From assembly GCA_020718125.1 (NCBI GenBank), contig DYDC01000021.1:1-17613 (forward strand): a stretch of 17,613 bases of DNA, written 5' to 3'. Source of the stretch: Methylacidiphilum sp. GTDB lineage: Bacteria > Verrucomicrobiota > Verrucomicrobiia > CAIQCK01. A program made the position numbers and the translations under genes. Positions within the stretch are counted from its first letter, which is position 1, and each line of letters starts with the position of its first letter. Positions 6,760 to 14,669 of this stretch are shown here, one piece after another. A model generated the notes under the pieces. It saw only the letters and a program-made list of their open reading frames with translations. It was not told the DNA's origin and searched no databases.

Positions 6760-8112
6760 CTACAGACCCGTGACCTGCCAGCCTTTGCGGTAGGCGCGGC
6801 GCAGGAGGCACTGCGCTGCTGGATCGTTGGCGATTGTCATGGTGGATGCGTCCCACTTCAGCGGCTTGCCGGGGACGCGGATCGCCACCGTGCCGAGCAG
6901 GATCGCCTCGGCCATCGGGCCGGTCTGGTCGAAATGCGACTCGGTCATCTCGCCGCCGAGGCTGGCGTCCACGAAGTGATGATAATGGTTCCGCGTCGGC
7001 AGCTTCGGCCGCGGGAGGTCCTTGAACTTCTCGCGCGGAAACAGCAGCGGCCCCGAGCCGTGTTGCAACAGCAGCGCGCCCTCGGTGCCGATGAGCATCG
7101 CCGATTCCTCGGGATACTTGTCCATGCCTGCGATCGCCTGCACGTCGGCCGGCGGGAACATCTCACCGTCGAACCACTCCAGCACCAGTTCCTTGCCCTC
7201 GATCATCTTGTTGGCGGGAAAGGTCCACGTGATGTGCTGGCACTGCGGCCAGGTGTCGGCGCGGCGATCGGGCGACTGCTCCCACGACTTCTGCACCTCG
7301 GCGACGACGGTCTTCGGCGCGGTGAGGCCGAGGCCTTTCCACACGGCATCGAAGACGTGGCAGCCGATGTCGCCCGACCAGCCGGTGCCGAAGTCCAGCC
7401 ACGTGCGCCACTTCATCGGATGATAGATGTCCGGCGCAAACGGACGCAGCGGGGCCGTGCCGATCCAGGAATCCCACGCGAGGTTGGCGGGTGGCGGCTC
7501 GCCCTGCGCGGGGCGCGGGCCTTTGAGACGGTAAGCTTCGACCGCGCCCGTGCGGTTGGAGCAGAGGATGGCGCGCTTGACCCTGCCGATGACACCCTGG
7601 CGGAGGAACCGCACCGCCATGCGGTCGCCGATGCCGGAGGCGGCCTGCGTGCCGAGTTGCGTGACCACACGCGCAGCCTTGGCGGACTTCGCGACGGCGC
7701 GGCATTCGGCCACGTCGTGGCAGAGCGGCTTCTGGCAATAGACGTGTTTCTTCGCGCGCAACGCCGTCATCGTGATCGCCGCGTGCATGTGGTCGGGCAC
7801 GGCCACGTTGACGGAATCAATCTTGTTGCCTTCCTTCGCGAACAGCTCGCGCCAGTCACTATAGCGCCGCGCGCTGGGGACGAGCTTGCCGGCCGCTTCG
7901 AGCCGTCCGCTGTCCACGTCGCAGATGGCGGCGATCTGCGCCTTCGGATGCGCGAGGAACTGTTTCATGTCCACGCCGCCCATGCCGCCGACGCCGATGC
8001 AGGCGTGGTTGAGCTTGTCGTTGGCGGCGAACGCATCGCGCCCGATGGCGAACGTGGCGAAGCTGGCCGTGGTGGTCTGGAGGAACTGGCGCCGCGAGAG
8101 GTTGCTTGTCAT
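6760..8112 (-). CDS. Tat-exported Gfo/Idh/MocA family oxidoreductase (second paralogue)
   Basis: 450 aa. Tat signal 1-30 (LSRRQFLQTTTASFATFAIG, cleavage likely after AFA). Rossmann loop GVGGMGG (40-46) and strand end AAICDVD (61-67). The family EKP motif reads QKP (127-129), with Lys kept. The substrate half carries the Trp-rich AWDSWIGTAPLRPF and the GDIGCHVFD segment typical of Verrucomicrobia paralogues. CAGGAG (8123-8118) is 5 nt upstream of ATG 8112. It follows the xylose-isomerase-like gene by about 60 bp on the same strand, so both are probably cotranscribed and part of one sugar-conversion pathway under the divergent AraC regulator. Substrate unknown. Confidence 0.92.
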   Translation of the reverse strand: MTSNLSRRQFLQTTTASFATFAIGRDAFAANDKLNHACIGVGGMGGVDMKQFLAHPKAQIAAICDVDSGRLEAAGKLVPSARRYSDWRELFAKEGNKIDSVNVAVPDHMHAAITMTALRAKKHVYCQKPLCHDVAECRAVAKSAKAARVVTQLGTQAASGIGDRMAVRFLRQGVIGRVKRAILCSNRTGAVEAYRLKGPRPAQGEPPPANLAWDSWIGTAPLRPFAPDIYHPMKWRTWLDFGTGWSGDIGCHVFDAVWKGLGLTAPKTVVAEVQKSWEQSPDRRADTWPQCQHITWTFPANKMIEGKELVLEWFDGEMFPPADVQAIAGMDKYPEESAMLIGTEGALLLQHGSGPLLFPREKFKDLPRPKLPTRNHYHHFVDASLGGEMTESHFDQTGPMAEAILLGTVAIRVPGKPLKWDASTMTIANDPAAQCLLRRAYRKGWQVTGL

Positions 8113-8147
8113 GGGATCTCCTGAAACGTAAGAGCGTCTCGCACCTC

Positions 8148-8175
8148 ACGTTTTACGTTTTGCGTTTTGCGTTTC
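8148..8175. repeat. Four tandem heptamers (RCGTTTT)
   Basis: ACGTTTT, ACGTTTT, GCGTTTT and GCGTTTC run without gaps between the two minus-strand genes and reach the TGA of the isomerase gene (8176-8174). On the transcript this is an A-rich AAAACGN array just before the oxidoreductase leader. Confidence 0.8.
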
Positions 8176-9229
8176 ACTTGCCGCCCATCAGGTGGCTGAC
8201 GATGAATCGTTCCAACCCCTCGTAGTCGCGGGCGGCGATGAAGGCCGCCTCCTTCTTGCGGTCGAGCGAGCGGACCTTCTCCACCAGCGCGAGGAAGAAC
8301 GCGCGGCTGTTGGCCAGGTGCTTGACGCCGTCGGTCTGCCGGGTGGCGCGCATCGCCTTCACGTCGAGGCCTACGAACTCGCCGTTGCGGCCGTAGCCAG
8401 CCTCCTCCAACACGCGGATCTGGTTGAACGCCCGGCGCAGGTCCACCGCGCCGAAGGATTTGTCCTCGTCGAACTTCAGCCCGTTCTGGTCGTTCAAATG
8501 CACGCTCAAGAGCTTGCCGTGGGCCAGCGCGTAGGCCATCTCGTCCGAGGGGTCGAGGCCCGCGAGGATGGCGTGGGCGCTCTCGATGAGGCCGCCGACG
8601 CGCGTCGGGTCGTCGGTGCGATAGGCCAGGCCGATGGCGTGGCCGATGGTCGGGATGTAAGTGTGGTCCATCGGCTCGTTCGGCTTCGGCTCGATGGCGA
8701 TGCGGATGCCGCGGTCGTAGGCGAGCATCTTGTTGATGGCGTCGAGCAGGTGCTCGACGGCGACCCGGGCGTTTTTGGCCTCGCGGATGTAGGTGCCCTC
8801 ACGCGCGAGCCAGAGCACCATCATGTCGGTGCCGAGCGCGTTCATGATGTCAATCGTCCGGAAGCTGCGGTCGAGCGCGTATTGGCGGTCGGCGGCGGAG
8901 TTGGAGGTGTAGCCGCCGTCAATGGTGTGCGGGTTGAACCAGAGCCGCGGCGCGACGAACTCGGCGACGAGGCCGTGGTCGTCGAGCTGCCGCTTGACGG
9001 CGCGAGCCTTCGACACGATCTGCGCGGGCGTCATGGCGTCCATGCCGGGCACCGCGTCGTCGTCGTGGAACTGCACGCCGTCGAAGCCGAGTTTCTTGTA
9101 GAGCGGGAGTTTCTTCCCGAAGGCGATGGGCTTGCGGGTTTCGGGGCCGAACGGGTCGGCGCCTTCGCTGATGTTCCAGGGACCGAACGAGAAGCGATAC
9201 TTGACGGGCTGCGAGGTCGGTGTGCTCAT
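8174..9229 (-). CDS. Xylose isomerase-like TIM-barrel protein
   Basis: 351 aa from ATG 9229, chosen because AAAGGA lies about 8 nt upstream; the longer frame from 9295 lacks a ribosome site. It aligns by eye with short, class I xylose isomerases: FGPWNISEGADPFG (15-28), VQFHDDD with the catalytic His55 and Asp58 (52-58), GYTSNSAADRQYALD (106-120), EPKPNEP with metal Glu180 (180-186), GLIESAHA with Glu216/His219 (213-220), and HLNDQNGLKFDEDKSFGAVD with Asp247, Asp254 and Asp256 (244-263). All main metal ligands are present, so it is likely an active aldose-ketose isomerase; D-xylose as substrate is a family guess. First gene of the operon that includes the oxidoreductase downstream. Confidence 0.88.
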   Translation of the reverse strand: MSTPTSQPVKYRFSFGPWNISEGADPFGPETRKPIAFGKKLPLYKKLGFDGVQFHDDDAVPGMDAMTPAQIVSKARAVKRQLDDHGLVAEFVAPRLWFNPHTIDGGYTSNSAADRQYALDRSFRTIDIMNALGTDMMVLWLAREGTYIREAKNARVAVEHLLDAINKMLAYDRGIRIAIEPKPNEPMDHTYIPTIGHAIGLAYRTDDPTRVGGLIESAHAILAGLDPSDEMAYALAHGKLLSVHLNDQNGLKFDEDKSFGAVDLRRAFNQIRVLEEAGYGRNGEFVGLDVKAMRATRQTDGVKHLANSRAFFLALVEKVRSLDRKKEAAFIAARDYEGLERFIVSHLMGGK

Positions 9230-9258
9230 GTGAGAAATCCTTTCTTGAGTTGGAGCAC

Positions 9259-9264
9259 ATTCTA
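9259..9264 (-). promoter_or_regulatory. Candidate -10 element in the xylA-like/araC divergent intergenic region
   Basis: TAGAAT on the minus strand, 30 bp upstream of ATG 9229, is the best -10 candidate; no good -35 is seen, as expected for an activator-dependent promoter. The 130-bp gap 9230-9359 between divergent starts would hold the AraC operator, but I see no clear repeated half-site. Confidence 0.3.
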
Positions 9265-9359
9265 CCGGATGCCGTTTTCGTTGGCTACGCCTCAATGCTC
9301 ATTCGCTGGCACTATTCTCTCACCGCCGGCATTGCCTTTTTCAGCGGTTGGCGCCCATC

Positions 9360-10277
9360 ATGCCGGCCATGCAGCCGCCACGCGAAGACATCCGCCTCGG
9401 CGCTGGCCAGACGTTCCGCCTGCTGCGCTGGAGCCGCAACGTCCGGCGCGTGGAGGCCGTTCTCGCGCCCGGCAAAGCCGTCCCGCTGCAAGGCTACGGC
9501 GACCACTGGCATTACCACCGCGAGACGGAACTGACGCTCTTCCAGCGCGGCGCAGGCACGCGCTTCGTGGCCGACCGCATCGAGTTGTTCGAGGCCGGCG
9601 ACCTTGTGCTCATCGGCGCGAACGTCCCGCATTACTGGCATCTGCGCGGTGACTCGGCGGGGCTTGCGCTTCAGTGGGACTTCCCGCTGGAGCACGGCAT
9701 CTGGAGCTTCAACGAAGCCGCCCCGCTGCGCGCGCTCGCCGACTCCGCCCGGCGCGGCCTGCACATTCGCGGCGCGACGTCGGACACCGTGCGGAGGTTG
9801 ATGGAGCAACTCACCGCGCTCACCGGCCTGCCACGGCTCGCGGTTTTTCTAAGACTCCTCTCCGTGCTGGCCGACGCGCCCGTGCGGGATGTCCGCCCGC
9901 TGGCCGCGCGACCGTTCTCGCTCTCCGGCACCGACGAGCAACAGGAAGCCGTGCGGCGGGCCGTCAGCTATGTCATCGCCCACTACCGAGAACCGGTGCG
10001 GCTGCCGGAACTGCTGCGCCTCGCGGGCATGAGCCGCGCGACGTTCGCGCGCCAGTTCCACCGCCACGCGGGCAAGTCCTTCTCGACCTTCCTCAACCAG
10101 GTCCGCCTTCAGGCTGTCTGCCGCGCGCTGCGCGACACGGCCGAGCCGATCAGCGGCATCGCGCTGGGAAACGGTTTCAACCAGTTGTCCTTCTTCAACA
10201 GGCTCTTCCGCCGCGAATTTGGCGTCAGCCCATCCGACCACCGGGCGGGGAAAGTCCGTAGCCGCGTCACGGAGTGA
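9360..10277 (+). CDS. AraC family transcriptional regulator with cupin sensor domain
   Basis: 305 aa. The N-terminal cupin (about 15-110) contains HWHYHRETELTLFQRGAGTR and the second cupin segment GDLVLIGANVPHYW (80-93), so it likely binds a small sugar ligand. The C-terminal AraC domain (about 195-295) has the first helix-turn-helix at RLPELLRLAGMSRATFARQF (214-233) and the second with the signature GFNQLSFFNRLFRREFGVSP (272-291). Start choice is uncertain: ATG 9360, ATG 9369 or TTG 9348 are possible and none has a good ribosome site. It is divergent from the xylose-isomerase-like operon, which it probably regulates. Its last codons lie in the palindrome 10260-10284 and it overlaps the convergent sulfatase remnant by 11 bp. 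Confidence 0.92.
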   Translation: MPAMQPPREDIRLGAGQTFRLLRWSRNVRRVEAVLAPGKAVPLQGYGDHWHYHRETELTLFQRGAGTRFVADRIELFEAGDLVLIGANVPHYWHLRGDSAGLALQWDFPLEHGIWSFNEAAPLRALADSARRGLHIRGATSDTVRRLMEQLTALTGLPRLAVFLRLLSVLADAPVRDVRPLAARPFSLSGTDEQQEAVRRAVSYVIAHYREPVRLPELLRLAGMSRATFARQFHRHAGKSFSTFLNQVRLQAVCRALRDTAEPISGIALGNGFNQLSFFNRLFRREFGVSPSDHRAGKVRSRVTE

Positions 10278-10284
10278 CGCGGCT
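10260..10284. terminator. Perfect 10-bp palindrome spanning both convergent stop codons
   Basis: AGCCGCGTCA (10260-10269), loop CGGAG, TGACGCGGCT (10275-10284). The TGA of araC (10275-10277) and the TGA of the minus-strand sulfatase remnant (TCA at 10267-10269) are mirror positions in the two arms. It probably works as a bidirectional terminator and resembles a dispersed AGCCGCGTCAC-type repeat of this bacterial group. Confidence 0.7.
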
Positions 10285-11048
10285 GCTTTGCGCAAGGGGA
10301 TCGTCGGGAAGCTTGGCCGCGAAGGGATCGCCGTCGGCTTTCATCACGTCGAGCAGGCGGCGGTGCGTCTGGCGAGCGAGGCCGGCGTGCCGCGGCATGT
10401 CGGCGAGGTTCTTGTTTTCCTCCGGGTCGGCTTGGAGATCGTAGAGCGCCACCACTCTCGGTTTCGGGCCGAAGCCATATTTGCAGCGGTCGGCGCGCCG
10501 GCAGAAGGCGTGGTCGCGCCACATCGCATCGCGGCCTTCGATCAACGGACGCAGCGAGCACCCGTGCAGCTTTTCCGGCACGGGCTGGCCGGCGCAGTCG
10601 AGGATCGTGGGCATCACGTCCATCTGGCTCACCGGCTGGCGCACGACCGTGCCGGGTTTGATGACGCCCGGCAGCCGCATCAGGAGCGGAATCCGCACGA
10701 GGTCGTCGTAAAAGCCGACGACGGATTTGCCGATGCAGCCGCGGGCACCGACCATGTCGCCGTGGTCGGTCGTGAAGACAATGAGCGTCTTCTCCGCAAG
10801 GCCGAGTTCATCGAGCTTTTTCAGGATGCGGACGACTTGGTCGTCAATGCCCCCTCGCGACCGATGCGATCCATGTTCGGTGTGGTGATGTGGGGATTGC
10901 CCGTCAGCGACAGCGAGCGGTGATGCTGCTCGTCGGTCGTGATGAACAGCGCGTTGCAGCCGCCACTCCTTTTCGCATCGGCAACAGCAAGCGCCAACGC
11001 GCCGCACGGCCAGATGGCAGCGTGGAGAAGAGCCAGGATTCTTCTCAC
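10267..11048 (-). pseudogene. Sulfatase with internal deletion removing the catalytic core
   Basis: Two sulfatase pieces in different frames. The N-terminal part starts at ATG 11048 with a signal peptide (MRRILALLHAAIWPCGALAL) and NALFITTDEQ, the strand bearing the first metal Asp, then NPHITTPNMDRIGREG. At a G run near 10850-10856 it joins, one base out of frame, the C-terminal part: DDQVVRILKKLDELGLAEKT, FTTDHGDMVGARG (the second metal site), and ALYDLQADPEENKNLAD. The segment between, which should hold the CxPxR motif converted to formylglycine, is absent. Without it no sulfate-ester hydrolysis is possible. The tail terminates within the palindrome at 10260-10284. Confidence 0.85.
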
Positions 11049-11059
11049 GTGCGATGTCG

Positions 11060-11965
11060 CTATGACGCCTTCGCCTTCCGCAACACTTCGCCCATCGCGC
11101 GCAGATGGTCGGGCGACGTGCCGCAGCAGCCGCCGATGATCCGCGCGCCCGCGGCGAGCAGCCTCGGCGCCAGCGCGCCCATCTCGGCGGGCGTGGCGGG
11201 ATAGATGTCCCTGCCGCCGACGTTGCGCGGCGCGCCGGCGTTGGGCTGGATGATGACCGGCGTGTTGCCGGCGGCCTTCACGAGCTGCTCCGCCAGCCGC
11301 GCGTAATCGTCGAGGTCCATCGCGGTGCCGCAGTTCGCGCCCACGACGTCCGCGCCGGCGGCGACGGCCTCGCCCATTGCCTGCTCGACCGTCGCGCCCA
11401 TCATCGTTCGGTAATTCTTCCCGTCGCCGCGGTCGAACGCATAGGTCGCGATCACCGGCCAGTCGCCAGCCCGCTTCATCGCCTTCACCGCCACGACGAC
11501 CTCGGCGGGATCGGTCATCGTCTCAATGAGCGCGGCGTCCGCGCCGCCTTCCTTGAGCGATTCGCCCTGCTGCACGAAGAGTTTCAACAGGTCTTCCGGC
11601 TTCATTTCGCCGAGCGGCTCCAGGAACCCGCCGAACGGCCCGATGTCAGCGAGCACCCATGCGCTGTCATTGGAGGCGCGTCGCGCCACCTCAGCGGCGG
11701 CGCGATTGAGTTCGTCCGCGCGGCCGACGAGGTCGTGGCGCTCCAGGTTCGTCACGCAGCCACTGAACGAATTGGCCGTGAGCAGTTCGCAGCCGGCCTC
11801 GCGGTAGCGGCGATGGATGCTCTCGACGATCTCCGGCTGCATGACGTTCCAGAGCATCCCGCAATCGCCGGGCGCGAGTCCGGAGAGGAAGAGTTGCGTG
11901 CCCATCGCGCCATCGCAGAGCAGGGGGCGATTCTTGAGTTCGGTGAGGAGATTCTTCGGGTTCAC
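11060..11965 (-). CDS. Homocysteine S-methyltransferase family protein
   Basis: 301 aa. A Zn-dependent methyltransferase barrel of the pfam S-methyl_trans type (as in the N-terminal module of MetH and in BHMT), transferring a methyl group to homocysteine. Visible features: LLCDGAMGTQL (15-25), TANSF (63-67), the first zinc Cys in GANCG (Cys212) and the Cys pair in IIGGCCGTSPDHLR (Cys280, Cys281). There are no folate, cobalamin or activation domains, so it is either a stand-alone methyltransferase (MmuM/BHMT-like) or one part of a split MetH. The start is GTG 11965 with a poor ribosome site. The zinc-ribbon gene upstream ends 10 bp before it, so translation may be coupled. Confidence 0.9.
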   Translation of the reverse strand: MNPKNLLTELKNRPLLCDGAMGTQLFLSGLAPGDCGMLWNVMQPEIVESIHRRYREAGCELLTANSFSGCVTNLERHDLVGRADELNRAAAEVARRASNDSAWVLADIGPFGGFLEPLGEMKPEDLLKLFVQQGESLKEGGADAALIETMTDPAEVVVAVKAMKRAGDWPVIATYAFDRGDGKNYRTMMGATVEQAMGEAVAAGADVVGANCGTAMDLDDYARLAEQLVKAAGNTPVIIQPNAGAPRNVGGRDIYPATPAEMGALAPRLLAAGARIIGGCCGTSPDHLRAMGEVLRKAKAS

Positions 11966-11975
11966 GGTCCCGTTC

Positions 11976-12521
11976 TTACACCAGCCGCCCCGCGGCGTCG
12001 AATTGTTTCAGAGGGGACGGGTTGTGTTCACGCCCCGGTTCCCGCCGGCGCGACTGCGGACCTCTCGATGGTGGCGTTGCCGGCGTGAACCGTTCTTCTG
12101 AGCACGTCTCGCACAAGGTTCCCTGCGGCCCGACGGAATGGCCGTCCGTGCCGAGTTTGATCACCACGCCGCAGCGGTCGCAATGCGTCGGCTCATAGGC
12201 CGGCGGGTTCGGGAGCTTCTCGAAGTTGTATTCGTTGGCCCCATACCAGACCACCATCTCCGCCTGGAACGACTCGCGGCACCGCGCGCAGCTCTTCCAA
12301 TCGCCGGGGCGCCGCTCGGCGTGGTGAAACCCGCGGAGCGTGTAGCGCCGGTGGTTGCGGCTGCAACTGTTCAGCGCGCAGGAGAACAGCGCGTAGCTGT
12401 CTTCGTCGTTGCAAATCCACTGGCCGCAGCAGGCGGCGCGCATCAGGCTCCGGGTCTTGCCGCGCGGGCCGCAACGCGGCTTGTCGGCGGCGTGGCGTTT
12501 GTTGGATGAGGATGTTTTCAT
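11976..12521 (-). CDS. Uncharacterised Cys-rich zinc-ribbon protein
   Basis: 181 aa, no assigned function. There are several Cys pairs: CC at 31-32 with Cys37, Cys48 and Cys53, then CARC (78-81), CDRC (114-117) and CETC (137-140). The last two pairs look like a four-Cys zinc ribbon. A conserved-looking core is WYGANEYNFEKLPNPPAYEP (92-111). From about residue 146 the chain becomes Pro/Arg-rich and low complexity, encoded over a 9-bp inverted repeat (12026-12034/12082-12090), so the native C-terminus may have been replaced by repeat sequence. It follows the DUF6155 gene by 50 bp and may be in the same transcript as hsdS. Confidence 0.65.
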   Translation of the reverse strand: MKTSSSNKRHAADKPRCGPRGKTRSLMRAACCGQWICNDEDSYALFSCALNSCSRNHRRYTLRGFHHAERRPGDWKSCARCRESFQAEMVVWYGANEYNFEKLPNPPAYEPTHCDRCGVVIKLGTDGHSVGPQGTLCETCSEERFTPATPPSRGPQSRRREPGREHNPSPLKQFDAAGRLV

Positions 12522-12571
12522 CGTCAGAAACGGGTGTGCAAGCGTGGTGGAGGTGGAACAGGAGCGGGCGC

Positions 12572-13192
12572 TCAGCTTGGCGCAACGGTTTCCGTCGGTC
12601 CGCCTTCCGCCTTGTCGGGTTCCGCGGGGTTCTCATCGCCGGCCAGTTCGGTTTCGAGAAGACTGACCTGCTCTTGCAGGTAGTCGCCATAGCCCCAGCC
12701 GATGTGGTTGGCCTTGGTTTCCACGTCCAGAATGCGCTCGCGGAACCTTGGATAGAGTTCCGCGCCTTCCTTCAACAGCAGTTTCACCATCTCGTCCAGC
12801 ACCGATTCCATGCTGTTGTAGTAAGCCTCGTTGATGTCGCCAAACTCCCGCGCGAACTCCGTCCCGTTCTCCACGTAGGCCAGCATCAGGTCAATCGTGC
12901 CCGCCACATCGCCGGAAGCCTTCCGGTAATCACGGATGGCCTTGCGCGCCTCCGCCAGCTTCAGCTTGCCGTAGCCGCGCCGGGGATAGAACTGCTCGAC
13001 GATCTTGTCGCGATACTTCTCCAACACCGCCCCGCCGCCCGCCTCGGCGGCAAAGCGTGCTTGCAGGAAATCCCGGAATTCCGGCGTGGCCTCGTAAAGG
13101 TCTTTCACCAGCGCGACGAGCGCGGGCTTGGTCCAGTCCTCCAACTGCCGGCGGATCGCAAGCCAGCCGGTCGGTGTTTTCTCAGGGGTCAT
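12572..13192 (-). CDS. DUF6155 family protein
   Basis: 206 aa, helical, no membrane segment. The central part matches my recollection of DUF6155: KYRDKIVEQFYPRRGYGKLK, ARKAIRDYRKASG, LMLAYVENGTEFAREFGDIN, YYNSMESVLDEM and IGWGYGDYL. The family's function is unknown. The last ~20 residues are acidic and Pro-rich. ATG 13192 overlaps the hsdS stop (13184-13182) by 11 bp, which implies translational coupling to the specificity subunit and suggests a role accessory to the restriction-modification locus. Confidence 0.75.
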   Translation of the reverse strand: MTPEKTPTGWLAIRRQLEDWTKPALVALVKDLYEATPEFRDFLQARFAAEAGGGAVLEKYRDKIVEQFYPRRGYGKLKLAEARKAIRDYRKASGDVAGTIDLMLAYVENGTEFAREFGDINEAYYNSMESVLDEMVKLLLKEGAELYPRFRERILDVETKANHIGWGYGDYLQEQVSLLETELAGDENPAEPDKAEGGPTETVAPS

Positions 13193-14402
13193 GGGGGTGG
13201 AGTGTGTTGTCTAGGTCTGCGATTGCCGGCTGAAGTCGGGACTCCGAACCTCGAAGCTGGCGCACGCTCGCGAGCAAGGTTGGGAGTCCCGGCTTCAGCC
13301 GCTCCACTCGCTCCACCATCGCCGCAAAGCGTCGCTGGAGCGCCAGCGGGGGAACGGGCAGCCGCAGTTCCGAAAGCTGCTCGCAGTTGATGTTGAACTG
13401 AACAGCCGTGCGCCTCGCCTGCCTCATGAAGAGCGTCCTTCCACCATGCGAACGCAGAAGCACGACGAGAAATGACGGCAACAATTTGGCGGGTCGGGTT
13501 CGCAGTCGCATTAGGTGGGAGTCATAGACGAGCGTCCCAGCTAGTGGCTGACAGATAGAGAGCTTGCCCAAGTGTTCTTCGCTGCCAATGGCACGCGCCA
13601 GTAAAATGTCGCCTTCGAGAACCTGGAACCGCTTCAGTTCGACTTCCGAAAGCGACACGAAAGCACATGAGTTTAGTTCAACACCGTCACCGCCAACTTC
13701 GCCCGCTCGCGCGCGCCGGTATTCGCCTTCAGGCGCGCAAGGGCGCGTCGCGTCCAAGCCCGGCGGAATATCAAGTGCATCGCCTAGTTCGACCATTGCG
13801 AAGCTATGCGGGTTTCGCACCGAGTCGCCGAAGAGTTGGAGGAAGGCGGCGGGGAGGAGGGAGTCGGCGAGTTCGAGGGCGTAGCGGCGGGTGCGGCGCA
13901 GCCGGCCCGCCTCCTCCAATTGCCCCGCGATCCGCTGCTGGTCGGTTAAGGAGGGAAGAGGAATCGCAACCGTTTCCAGAAAGCTTGTTGGAACACGCTT
14001 CTGTCCGGCGGAGCCGGTCATGTTCTTTGCCGCAAGCTTCCGCGTCGGAGGAAACCTCCAGAAGTAGAAGAGCCAGTCTGGAAGGACGTGCTTCGACGCG
14101 CGCAGAACGTGGAACTCCGTCGAGCCGAAGCCGACACCGCTCCGCAGATCATAGGCGATGGCGCGCTTACCGTTTTCCATGCAGTGCGTGATCTTCGCGA
14201 CAATCACGTCTCGATCAGCAAAAGGCGTGTAGCCCTTGGCGACTTCCTTGAATGGCCGGGTTGCAGGCTTCTCGATGCAGGCGTCAACGTCATCCACCGC
14301 TTCCATCGGGACGAAGCCGCAGGCGTCATCCGGCCCGAAATCGAAATCCGTCGCCGGATTGATTTCGCAGACTTCGCCAAGATGGAGCATACGCGTCTTC
14401 AC
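13182..14402 (-). CDS. hsdS: Type I restriction-modification specificity subunit (HsdS)
   Basis: 406 aa. Two target-recognition domains (about 1-145 and 200-345), each followed by a conserved helical spacer: IPLPSLTDQQRIAGQLEEAG (147-166) and LPVPPLALQRRFAAMVERVE (348-367). This is the pseudo-dimeric HsdS layout that sets the bipartite DNA site of the methylase/nuclease complex. Length is normal, but residues 368-392 are encoded by a 23-bp-arm palindrome (13228-13300) that replaces the usual C-terminal helix end. The start is GTG 14402 or ATG 14390; neither has a good ribosome site, and another palindromic element ends 6 bp upstream. Upstream on the same strand are HEPN, MNT and the hsdM remnant. 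Confidence 0.9.
   Translation of the reverse strand: MKTRMLHLGEVCEINPATDFDFGPDDACGFVPMEAVDDVDACIEKPATRPFKEVAKGYTPFADRDVIVAKITHCMENGKRAIAYDLRSGVGFGSTEFHVLRASKHVLPDWLFYFWRFPPTRKLAAKNMTGSAGQKRVPTSFLETVAIPLPSLTDQQRIAGQLEEAGRLRRTRRYALELADSLLPAAFLQLFGDSVRNPHSFAMVELGDALDIPPGLDATRPCAPEGEYRRARAGEVGGDGVELNSCAFVSLSEVELKRFQVLEGDILLARAIGSEEHLGKLSICQPLAGTLVYDSHLMRLRTRPAKLLPSFLVVLLRSHGGRTLFMRQARRTAVQFNINCEQLSELRLPVPPLALQRRFAAMVERVERLKPGLPTLLASVRQLRGSESRLQPAIADLDNTLHPHDP
13228..13300. repeat. Palindromic element with 23-bp inverted repeats inside the hsdS 3' end
   Basis: The left arm 13228-13250 (GGCTGAAGTCGGGACTCC...) and right arm 13278-13300 match as reverse complements at 21 of 23 positions, around a 27-bp centre. 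It is read in frame as HsdS residues 368-392. Confidence 0.85.
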
Positions 14403-14408
14403 GTTGTT

Positions 14409-14525
14409 TGTAGCCGAACGCGCCAGCGTTCGGCGCCGATGAGCAGCGCAGGCACGCTTGGGCGAGCCGGCGCGTCAACATCCGCTACGCGTCCGACAGA
14501 CCGAACGCTGGCGCGTTCGGCTACA
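14409..14525. repeat. Palindromic element with 25-bp perfect inverted repeats, TGTAG...CTACA ends (second copy)
   Basis: Arms 14409-14433 and 14501-14525 are exact reverse complements around a 67-bp centre. As in the element at 3791-3857, each arm is 25 bp, ends TGTAG/CTACA and contains a nested 8-bp hairpin (CCGAACGC, GCCA, GCGTTCGG), yet the arm sequences are otherwise unrelated. It sits between the HEPN gene and hsdS. Confidence 0.9.
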
Positions 14526-14600
14526 GGCTCGCTCGATGACTTGTCCATTGTCTCGCGTTTCTGCCGCCCCTACGTGGCTGGAATCATTTTCTTTTCACAA

Positions 14601-14655
14601 CCCGGGGCGGCGCTGCGCTTGCCCTGGGCTACCATCTTGCGCCCTTTCAGGGCTG
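14601..14655. repeat. Stem-loop repeat, second copy of the family at 1744-1793
   Basis: CCCGGGGC... TTGCCCTGGGCT followed about 8 nt later by GCGCCCTTTCAGGGCT. It shares with 1744-1793 the string TTGCCCTGGGCT, the AT-containing spacer and the CCTTTCAGG hairpin tip, while the stems differ. It lies just 3' of the HEPN gene. Confidence 0.65.
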
Positions 14656-14669
14656 GCGGACGGCGGCGA

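Noticed and set aside
8148..8175. Intrinsic terminator T tract
   Set aside because: The T runs are split by CG in a heptamer array and no stem precedes them in the direction of transcription.
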